From contig CAVZTA010000009.1 of assembly GCA_963778025.1 (NCBI GenBank), positions 248,001 to 312,000 of the forward strand: 64,000 bases of DNA, given 5' to 3'. The stretch is from CAVZTA01 sp963778025. Its GTDB lineage: Bacteria; Chloroflexota; Limnocylindria; Limnocylindrales; CSP1-4. The position numbers and the translations under genes were made by a program. Below the pieces are notes generated by a model. The model saw only the letters and a program-made list of their open reading frames with translations, searched no databases and was not told the origin of the DNA. Below, piece by piece: positions 28,652 to 34,851 of this stretch (positions are counted from its first letter, which is position 1; each line of letters begins with the position of its first letter).

Positions 28652-29316
28652 CGCGGCGCCACCGGTACGAACCGCACGAGATCGCCGGGTCGCAGGAGGG
28701 CCGGCGGGTCCGCGGCCGGATCGAACAGCCGGACGTCGGTCCGCCCGATGATCCGCCAGCCGCCCGGAAGGTCCGCCGGGTAGATGCCGGTCATCCGTCC
28801 GGCGAGCCCGACGCTCCCCGCGGCGACGCGTGGCCGTGGCGTCGCCCGGCGCGGGACGGTCAGGGCCGGATCCATCACGCCGAGGTAGGGGAAGCCGGGC
28901 GCGAACCCCAGCATCAGGACCTCGAGGACCGCCCCGGCATGCCGCTCCACGATGTCGGTCGTCGACAGCCCGGTGAGCTCGGCGACGTCGTCGAGGTCCG
29001 GCCCGTCCTCGCCGCCATAACGGACCGGGATGTCCCTGAGGCGTGCGTCATCGTCAGCAGCGGGGTCGGCGGGCAACGCTGCCACCAGCGGCTCCAGGCG
29101 GGCGGTGACGTCGTCGACCGAGACGCTCAGCGGATCGAACGGCACGAGCACCGAGGCGATGCCCTGGACGGGCGCGCCCCAGCCAGCGATCCCGGGCGCC
29201 ATGGCGGTCACGGCGGCCGCGAGCCGTCGCGCCCGGCGAGCGCTCGCCAGGTCGACGTCGTCGGCCAGGACGACCAGGACGGCCGCCTCGCCGTACGGCT
29301 CGATCCGCACGGTCAC
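28648..29316 (-). CDS. pxpB: 5-oxoprolinase subunit B (KipI family)
   Basis: A 222-residue PxpB/KipI protein starting at the GTG at 29316, which overlaps the preceding lipoprotein stop (GTGA). VRIEPYGEAAVLVVLADDVD opens the protein. IPVRYGGEDGPDLDDVAELTGLS, MLGFAPGFPYLGVMDPAL, PRRATPRPRVAAGSVGLAG and TGIYPADLPGGWRIIGRTDV are diagnostic of KipI/allophanate hydrolase subunit 1. It forms the ATP-dependent 5-oxoprolinase with PxpA and PxpC. Confidence 0.95.
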   Translation of the reverse strand: MTVRIEPYGEAAVLVVLADDVDLASARRARRLAAAVTAMAPGIAGWGAPVQGIASVLVPFDPLSVSVDDVTARLEPLVAALPADPAADDDARLRDIPVRYGGEDGPDLDDVAELTGLSTTDIVERHAGAVLEVLMLGFAPGFPYLGVMDPALTVPRRATPRPRVAAGSVGLAGRMTGIYPADLPGGWRIIGRTDVRLFDPAADPPALLRPGDLVRFVPVAPR

Positions 29317-29666
29317 GTCGCCGACGGATGGTCGGTGCAGACGAGCGTCCGGGCGTTGCCACCACCGCAGAACACTTCGATCCGTGCCTCCGTCCCGTCG
29401 ACGAAGCCGAACCGGACGACGGCGACGAGCGCCTGCCCGCGGAGGGTGTCCCGGTCGCCCTGGGTCACGCGCTCCACGTCGACGGCCGTGACCGGCGGCC
29501 GGTCGCCCAGCCGCTGACGAGCGTCCTCGACGATCGCCTGGCAGCGCGGGACGGACATGCCCATCTCGGCGCAGCCGTTCGCGGCGGGACCGATGCCTGC
29601 GCACGACGACGCCGCGAGCGCGCATGCGAGGGCGACCCCCGCACGGAGCGCATCCCACGCGCCCAT
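29313..29666 (-). CDS. Small lipoprotein embedded in the 5-oxoprolinase operon
   Basis: A 117-residue protein with a signal peptide and lipobox LAASSC (Cys ~22). The mature part has four more Cys residues (NGCAEMG, VPRCQAI, EVFCGGGN, TLVCTDHP), a helix QAIVEDARQRLGDRPP and a β-rich end. I do not recognise a family. It lies 15 bp downstream of pxpA and overlaps pxpB by 4 bp, so it is part of this operon. A surface-exposed binding or sensing role linked to pyroglutamate is only a guess. Confidence 0.75.
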   Translation of the reverse strand: MGAWDALRAGVALACALAASSCAGIGPAANGCAEMGMSVPRCQAIVEDARQRLGDRPPVTAVDVERVTQGDRDTLRGQALVAVVRFGFVDGTEARIEVFCGGGNARTLVCTDHPSAT

Positions 29667-29681
29667 CCGGCGTCGTCCGAC

Positions 29682-30449
29682 TCAGCCCGGGCGCTCGCCC
29701 GGCGCACGAACCTCCACGCCGGCGGCCGCCAACGCGGCCCGGACAACGGCCGCACGAGCCGCGGCGCCCGGTGCATCGCCATGGACGCACAGGGTGTCGG
29801 CGGCGACCTCGAGGTCGGTGCCGTCGATCGCGGTCACGCGCCCCTCGCACGCGATGCGGACGGCCTGGCGTGCCGTGGCGTCCGGATCGCCCAGGAGCGC
29901 GTCGGCATGGTGACGGCCGCGCAGCGTCCCGTCGGGCTCGTACGCGCGATCGGCGAACGCCTCGGCGCGGACCGCGAGTCCCGCTTCGCGGCCGGCGGCC
30001 AGCAGCGCCGAGCCGGCGAGGCCGACCAGGGCGAGCGACGGGTCGAAGCGCTGCACGGCCCGCGCGATCGCGGCGGCCGCGGCGCCATCGCGGGCGGCGC
30101 GGTTGTACAGGGCCCCGTGCGCCTTGACATGCCGCAGCGCGGTGCCGTGCGCCCGGGCGAACCCGGCGACGGCCGCGACCTGGTACAGGACGCTCGCCTC
30201 GATGTCGTCCGGCGGCAGATCCATCGCCCGGCGGCCGAATCCGGCGAGGTCCGGATACCCGGGATGCGCGCCGACGGCGACGCCGTGCTCGACCGCGAGC
30301 GCGATGGTGCGATCGATCGTCCGTGGGTCCCCGGCGTGCGCGCCGCATGCGACGTTGATCGAGGTCACGCTCGGGATGAGCGCCTCGTCCTCACCCAGCG
30401 ACCACGCGCCGAAGCTCTCGCCGACGTCCGCGTTGAGGTCGATCCGCAC
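29682..30449 (-). CDS. pxpA: 5-oxoprolinase subunit A (LamB/YcsF family)
   Basis: A 255-residue PxpA protein. RIDLNADVGESFGAWSLGED, TSINVACGAHAGDP, HGVAVGAHPGYPDLAGFGRR, VKAHGALYN and the C-terminal DTLCVHGDAPGA are all conserved family motifs. It is the metal-dependent amidohydrolase-like subunit of 5-oxoprolinase. It leads the operon pxpA-lipoprotein-pxpB-pxpC. Confidence 0.95.
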   Translation of the reverse strand: MRIDLNADVGESFGAWSLGEDEALIPSVTSINVACGAHAGDPRTIDRTIALAVEHGVAVGAHPGYPDLAGFGRRAMDLPPDDIEASVLYQVAAVAGFARAHGTALRHVKAHGALYNRAARDGAAAAAIARAVQRFDPSLALVGLAGSALLAAGREAGLAVRAEAFADRAYEPDGTLRGRHHADALLGDPDATARQAVRIACEGRVTAIDGTDLEVAADTLCVHGDAPGAAARAAVVRAALAAAGVEVRAPGERPG

Positions 30450-30487
30450 CGACCGATGCTACCGCGCTCGGTCAGCCCTTCCGGCGC

Positions 30488-31795
30488 TCAGCCGAGGGCG
30501 CGCTTCGCCACCGCGTACGCATCCGCGTGGCGCCCGGCCGCGGCGAGGGCATCGGCCCATGCCCCGTACACCTCGCGTCGTCGTCCCGGCGAGCCGCTGT
30601 CCGTCTCCACGAGCGCTGCAGCACTCTCGTACAGCGCCAGCGCATCGTCGCGACGGTCGAGGGCCTCGAGCGCCCGACCCGCGGTGATCAGCCCGTCGAA
30701 CTGCGCCTTGTGGTTGCCGGTATCGGCCGCTCGACGGCGTGCCTCTTCGGCCAGCTCCAGCGCCTCGGCCGGGTTGCCCGTCGCGAGCGCCAGGCGCGCC
30801 TCCGTGTCCGCGATGTCGGCGAGCGCCGATCGGTCGTTCGCCAGTGCGAGGATGGCCCGCGCGTCCTTGAGCAGGCCTCGCGCGCGGGTGCGATCGCCCG
30901 TCTGCATGTACACGAGCGCAAGCTCGTTCTCGACGCGAGCCTGGTCGCGCGCCGCGTCGGCGACCCGGAAGACCCCGATGGCTTCGGTGCCGGCGCGGAT
31001 CGCCCCCTCGAAGTCGCCGGTCTTCGCGCGACCGCGCGCGAGCGCCCCGAGGAACACGCCGCGGCGCCGCAGGTCAAGACCCGTGGAGGCGTCCGCCGCT
31101 TCCTCGAGGTAGAGCAGCGCACGCTGGAACTCGCCCATGGCTGACTCGACGATCCCCAATCCGATCCGCACACGAACGGCGAAGTCGGGGTCGCTCGCGA
31201 CATCGGCTCGCTCGACCAGGTCACGCAGGATCCGGCGTGCCTCCGCCGTGTCGTCCATCTGATGGTGCGCGGATGCGACCCAGTAGAGGGCGCGATCGGC
31301 CTCCGCGGAACGGCCCGAGGCGGCAAAGCGTCGCCGCGCATCTTCGGCCGGCTTGACGGCCTCACTGGACCGACCGAGTCGACACAGCGTCTCTGCGAGG
31401 GCGAGCTGGATCTCGGCGATCTGGAGCGGTTCTGTGGTGATGTCGAGCAAGCCCTCGTAGGCGACGCGAGCGCCATCGAGGTCGTCGCCCGCGAGCGCGA
31501 TGTCCGCCTCCAGGCGCGTCCAGGTGACCGCGGGATTGGCGAGGATCCGGTCGGCGGTCGTTCCCAGCCGCGGCGCCAGGTAGTCGAGTGCCGCCATCGA
31601 CGGCTTCGCGTGGCCGAGCTCGAGCGCGCTGATGTACGCCTTCGTGTAGCGGTCGCCCGCCAGCTCCTGCTGCGTCAGCCCGGCCCGCAGGCGCGCCGCG
31701 CGGATGCGAGTCCCGATGGCCTGCGCGAGCGCGCGCTGATCGACGACGACGCGTCGTCGGGTGCGAGTGACGGTGGTGCTCATGGCCGGCATCAT
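30488..31795 (-). CDS. XRE-family HTH regulator with TPR array (RRNPP-like architecture)
   Basis: A 435-residue cytoplasmic regulator. Residues ~25-86 are an XRE/Cro-type HTH (IGTRIRAARLRAGLTQQELA, YISALELGHAKPSMAALDYLA). Residues ~95-430 are a continuous array of TPR-like helix pairs, e.g. LQIAEIQLALAETLCRLGRS, FQRALLYLEEAADAS, RVENELALVYMQTGDRTRAR and HADAYAVAKRAL. HTH plus TPR is the architecture of RRNPP peptide-sensing regulators (PlcR, Rgg, NprR), though many HTH-TPR proteins do not sense peptides. ATGs at 31795 and 31783 are both possible. It follows a small XRE gene by 42-54 bp, and a divergent exported-peptide gene lies beyond that. Confidence 0.9.
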   Translation of the reverse strand: MMPAMSTTVTRTRRRVVVDQRALAQAIGTRIRAARLRAGLTQQELAGDRYTKAYISALELGHAKPSMAALDYLAPRLGTTADRILANPAVTWTRLEADIALAGDDLDGARVAYEGLLDITTEPLQIAEIQLALAETLCRLGRSSEAVKPAEDARRRFAASGRSAEADRALYWVASAHHQMDDTAEARRILRDLVERADVASDPDFAVRVRIGLGIVESAMGEFQRALLYLEEAADASTGLDLRRRGVFLGALARGRAKTGDFEGAIRAGTEAIGVFRVADAARDQARVENELALVYMQTGDRTRARGLLKDARAILALANDRSALADIADTEARLALATGNPAEALELAEEARRRAADTGNHKAQFDGLITAGRALEALDRRDDALALYESAAALVETDSGSPGRRREVYGAWADALAAAGRHADAYAVAKRALG

Positions 31796-31837
31796 ACGCG
31801 CCCGTCAACTGGCGCTGAACCTGCGGACCAGCGTGGG

Positions 31838-32134
31838 TCACGGTCCGGCTCCGGCACCTTCCTGCCCATCGTCGAGCGAGGCCAGGAGCTGGCTGACGGG
31901 GATCCCCAGCCGCCTCGCGAAGAGCACCAGCGAGGGCAGCGATGGGCACACCCGCCCAAGCTCGACGGCCGACACGTAGGCACGGCTCATCGGTGCCCCG
32001 AGTGCTCGCTGGCTCAGCCCCGTGGCGACCCTGCGGCGCCGGATCTCCGCACCCAGCCTGCGTCTCGTCGCGGGCGGGATCGCTCGGGAGCCGGTCCGCC
32101 GCGCGACGTGTCCACTATTAGTTGACATCCCCAT
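31838..32134 (-). CDS. Small XRE-family HTH regulator
   Basis: A 98-residue protein that is little more than one HTH domain (~27-83): RRLGAEIRRRRVATGLSQRA, LGAPMSRAYVSAVELGRVCP, SLPSLVLFARRLGIPVSQLL. The start is the ATG at 32134 or 32128. These codons overlap the -35 region of the putative promoter of the divergent peptide gene, so binding near its own start could control both directions. It is first in an operon with the XRE-TPR regulator. It resembles SinR/ClgR-like one-domain repressors; the target is unknown. Confidence 0.88.
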   Translation of the reverse strand: MGMSTNSGHVARRTGSRAIPPATRRRLGAEIRRRRVATGLSQRALGAPMSRAYVSAVELGRVCPSLPSLVLFARRLGIPVSQLLASLDDGQEGAGAGP

Positions 32135-32151
32135 GGCGGTCAGCCTAGCAT
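32122..32151 (+). promoter_or_regulatory. Putative σ70-type promoter of the small exported peptide
   Basis: TTGACA (32122-32127, perfect -35) and TAGCAT (32146-32151, four of six -10 positions) are separated by 18 bp. Transcription would start near 32158, giving a ~64-nt leader to the peptide GTG at 32222. It overlaps the start of the divergent XRE gene. Confidence 0.55.
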
Positions 32152-32221
32152 GGCGCTGCAAGCCGCGGACGCCGGGAATGTCATGAAGTCGCGGCACCCG
32201 CACCGGAGGAGGGTTCACCCC

Positions 32222-32329
32222 GTGCCCAAGCTTCGTTTCGCTTTCTCCGTCGTGGCTGGCATCCTCGCCTCGCTGTCCGTCACCGCGATCGCTCTCGCCG
32301 AAGGCGTCAACGGCCCGCTGCCGAAGTGA
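32222..32329 (+). CDS. Small exported peptide (35 aa), candidate signalling pro-peptide
   Basis: A 35-codon gene starting at GTG with a near-perfect SD (GGAGGAGGG, 8 bp upstream). The product has a basic N-terminus (MPKLRF), a hydrophobic core of ~18 residues and an AxA signal-peptidase site (IALA). Cleavage would leave the nine-residue peptide EGVNGPLPK. An in-frame ATG at 32183 would give 48 residues but lacks an SD. It is divergent from the XRE and XRE-TPR genes, with a promoter-like sequence at 32122-32151 and an 8-9-8 palindrome after the stop. Size, export signal and neighbours match pro-peptides of RRNPP systems. No homolog is known to me, so function is inference. Confidence 0.6.
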   Translation: MPKLRFAFSVVAGILASLSVTAIALAEGVNGPLPK

Positions 32330-32334
32330 CCGGT

Positions 32335-32359
32335 CGCTGTCATTAAATACGTGACAGCG
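32335..32359. promoter_or_regulatory. Palindrome CGCTGTCA-N9-TGACAGCG after the peptide gene
   Basis: A perfect 8-bp inverted repeat with an AT-rich 9-bp spacer, 5 bp after the peptide stop and ~40-65 bp before the histidine-kinase gene. There is no U-run after it, so an operator (XRE-type dyads look like this) is at least as likely as a terminator. Confidence 0.5.
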
Positions 32360-32427
32360 GCGTCCGGACCCGCTACCCTCCCGCGAGGGGAACCAGGTGA
32401 TGCGGGGGGTCGAAAGGGTCCGGATCG

Positions 32428-33265
32428 TTGGACAGTTCCGGGACGAGGCTCCCCGGGGGGAACGGGCTGCACCGGAGGACGCGACGGGGCGCCCTCCGGC
32501 CGGCCCGACTCGATGAGGGCCAGGTCCGCGAAGAGCTCGAAGCCACACGCGGCCTGATCGGCGTCGGGCGCGCCACCGTGGGCATCGCGCATGACTTCGC
32601 CAACGTCCTGACCGCGGTCATCGGCCGCGCCGAGCTCGTCCTCGAGGACACGACGCTCTCGCCCACCGTTCGAGCCGACCTCGAGGAGCTGCGCGCGGCC
32701 GCCGATCGCGCCGTGTGGCTCGCGCGGGACCTGGTCCGGCTCGGCCGGCAGGAGGTCGAGGCACGGCGGCGTCGCCCAGGTCGACGAGACGATCGCCGAC
32801 ATGGAGCCGCTGGTCCGGCGGCTCATCGGCGAGGATGTGCTGCTCGTGACCGCGCTGGGTGCCGGGGGACGGTGCGCGCCGGTGGGCGTGTCAGCGCTGG
32901 GGCAGGTCGTGCTCAACCTCGCGCTCAACGGCCGGGATGCGATGCCCGACGGGGGGCGCCTGGAGATCCGCACGAGCGCTCGCCAGGACCACGCGCAGGA
33001 GGTCGTGTCGATCGTCGTGCGGGACTCCGGTGAGGGGATGGACGCGGCGACCCGCCGCCGCGCGTTCGAGCACGCGTTCACCACGAAGGCGGGTCACGGC
33101 GGCAGCGGTATCGGCCTGGCGACCGTGCGCTCGATCGTGGTCGGAGCGGGTGGGTCCGTGCGGCTCGCCAGCCGGCCCGGTCATGGCACGCGCGCGGAGG
33201 TCCGCCTGCCGGTGTGCGCCGCGCCGGATGCCGACGGTCAGGCGGCCAGCGTGCTCGTGCAGTAG
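32428..33265 (+). CDS. Sensor-less histidine kinase, one frameshift
   Basis: A ~278-residue histidine kinase with no membrane or sensor domain. The H-box is VGIAHDFANVLTAVIGRAEL. The HATPase domain has VVLNLALNGRDAM (N-box), VRDSGEGMD (G1) and GSGIGLATVRSIV (G2). The frame breaks near 32770; dropping one base from ACGGCGGCG joins EVEARR to VAQVDETIADMEPL. The N-terminus is uncertain: TTG at 32428 is in frame, while an ATG at 32400 with GAGGGG upstream would need another indel in a G-run. The last 28 bp overlap mscL convergently. The phosphotransfer partner is not in the window. Confidence 0.8.
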
Positions 33266-33633
33266 CGGCAGCGGGTCGCGTCCGCGGCGACCTCTTCCCG
33301 GCAATAGGGGCACGTCTGGGTCGGCGCCGGCTCCGGCTCCTTCACGAACATGCGCGCGATCCAGAACACGACGAACGCGACCACGATGAACGTGATCACC
33401 GCATTGAGGAACGTGCCGTAGCGGATCGCGACCTCGGTCTCGGCATCGCCCGGCTTGAGGACGATCTTCAGCTGGTCGAAGTCGACCCCGCCGAGGGCGT
33501 ATCCGATGGGCGGCATGATGATGTCCTTGACCAGCGAATCCACGACCGCGCCCAACGCGGCGCCGATGATCACGCCGATCGCCAGCGCCAACGCGTTGGT
33601 CGTGGTCAGGAACCCGCGGAACTCGGACAGCAT
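33238..33633 (-). CDS. mscL: Large-conductance mechanosensitive channel with C-terminal zinc ribbon
   Basis: A 131-residue MscL. SEFRGFLTTTNALALAIGVIIGAALGAVVDSLVKDIIMPPIG is the N-helix and TM1 with the Gly/Ala pore packing. FLNAVITFIVVAFVVFWIAR is TM2. The usual C-terminal helix bundle is replaced by CPYCREEVAADATRCRYC, a double CxxC zinc ribbon. The SD GAGGAGGT precedes the ATG at 33633. It opens under membrane tension as an osmotic safety valve; the ribbon's role is unknown. Confidence 0.95.
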   Translation of the reverse strand: MLSEFRGFLTTTNALALAIGVIIGAALGAVVDSLVKDIIMPPIGYALGGVDFDQLKIVLKPGDAETEVAIRYGTFLNAVITFIVVAFVVFWIARMFVKEPEPAPTQTCPYCREEVAADATRCRYCTSTLAA

Positions 33634-33846
33634 CTCGGGACCTCCTCGATGGGTCGTCGCGGACGCCGACTCTAGCGAGCCCGACGACCGCCGAAGGGCG
33701 ATTCCCGCGGAACCGGAGGTCGGGGTCCTGTCGTCCGGCCCGGACATCCGTCGTGTGGCCGCCGCGCACCGGACATGGAACCGTGACGGGTCTTCGCACG
33801 AACCAGGCTCAGCGGCACGTTTCACATGGAGGGCTATAGTCCGCAG

Positions 33847-34321
33847 ATGGCTCGCCTGCGCAGGCTCGCGGTCTTCCCGTCGTCGCTGCTCCTCGGCGTG
33901 CTGGCGTCGTTCGTCGCCGCGGCGCTCATCAGCCCGCTCCTGCCCGGCGACACGCTTCCCGGCAACCGGCACGAGCCGCCGGAGACGCGCGCGTACATCA
34001 ACGCGCTGCTCGGCCGTGACGGCGCGACGATCAACCGCCTGCAGCCTGCCGCGGAACGTCGTCGACCGCGCGTCCGTATTGAAGCAGTTCGAGGATGCCC
34101 TGGCGCTGCCGGGCAAGACCCTGACCTTCCTCGGCGGCTCGAGCGTCGGCCCGTACGGGATGTTCGGCTATGCGCTCACGGTCGACGACGGCGCGGGCAG
34201 CTCGGCGACCATCCCGATCATCCTCACAGTGGTCAATGACAAGGTGTGGTACCTGCGCGGCGGGTCGACGGGCGATGAGAGCACCGCGTCCCCGGCGCCA
34301 TCGGAGCTCCCCGCTTCGTGA
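33847..34321 (+). CDS. Membrane-anchored hypothetical protein, one frameshift
   Basis: About 157 residues when repaired. It has a basic start (ARLRRLAVFP), one TM or signal segment (LLLGVLASFVAAALISPLL) and then an extracytoplasmic domain. The frame breaks near 34045-34052 (NRLQ joins LPRNVVDRASVLKQFEDA when one C is dropped). The rest, KTLTFLGGSSVGPYGMFGYA and IPIILTVVNDKVWYLRGG, looks like a small NTF2/SH3-like β-domain. The stop overlaps the next GTG. It heads a three-gene set with another anchored protein and an FtsH-like protease. Family not recognised. Confidence 0.65.
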
Positions 34322-34851
34322 CCGCCGCGGCGCCGGACCACCCCGCCACCACCGCCCCGGGTCAGACGCAGACCGAGGGCCGATCGGACCAGGCGCGCAT
34401 CGCCGAAGGGGAAGCCGCGATCCGCGCGCTGCGCTTCGTCAAGCGGCTCGTCCTGATCGTCCTGTTCATCGTCGGCCTCGCCGCGGGACTGTTGCTCTAC
34501 CGCGCGGCGAATCCGCCGCTCCAGTACGGAACCCTGCCGCCGCTCAGCGAGGCCGCGGAGCCGAAGGCCGCGGACGAGCTCACGGACCTCGTCGTCGCGG
34601 GCGACGAGGCGCAGCTGGCCGAGCACTACGACGGCGATCTCCTGGCCGGGCTCTCCGCGGCGCTGACGATGGGTCCCAACGCGAACAACCCGCTGGTGCA
34701 GGTCAACGACATCCGGTACCTGGGCAGCGTCGCCCAGGGCGCCGACATCCTGTCGTTCTACATCGCCACCGGTCAGATGTCGGACGGGACCGACGGTGAG
34801 GCCGGCTTCTCGCTGCGGGTCCGGGACGGAAAGGTCGTAGGAGTCAACTGA
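34318..34851 (+). CDS. Single-TM hypothetical protein upstream of FtsH-like protease
   Basis: A 177-residue protein starting at GTG 34318 (GTGA overlap). A ~40-residue polar N-terminus precedes one TM helix (LVLIVLFIVGLAAGLLLY). The exterior part has YGTLPPLSEAAEPKAADEL and a compact domain ending GFSLRVRDGKVVGVN. Its final residues overlap the ATG of the FtsH-like gene (stop 34849-34851, start 34851). Together with the preceding gene it may be an accessory factor or substrate adaptor of the protease (inference from coupling). Confidence 0.75.
   Translation: MTAAAPDHPATTAPGQTQTEGRSDQARIAEGEAAIRALRFVKRLVLIVLFIVGLAAGLLLYRAANPPLQYGTLPPLSEAAEPKAADELTDLVVAGDEAQLAEHYDGDLLAGLSAALTMGPNANNPLVQVNDIRYLGSVAQGADILSFYIATGQMSDGTDGEAGFSLRVRDGKVVGVN

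Noticed and set aside
32183..32221. 48-codon version of the exported peptide starting at ATG 32183
   Set aside because: It is in frame, but it has no SD and the extra residues (KSRHPHRRR) are encoded by the SD region of the GTG start.
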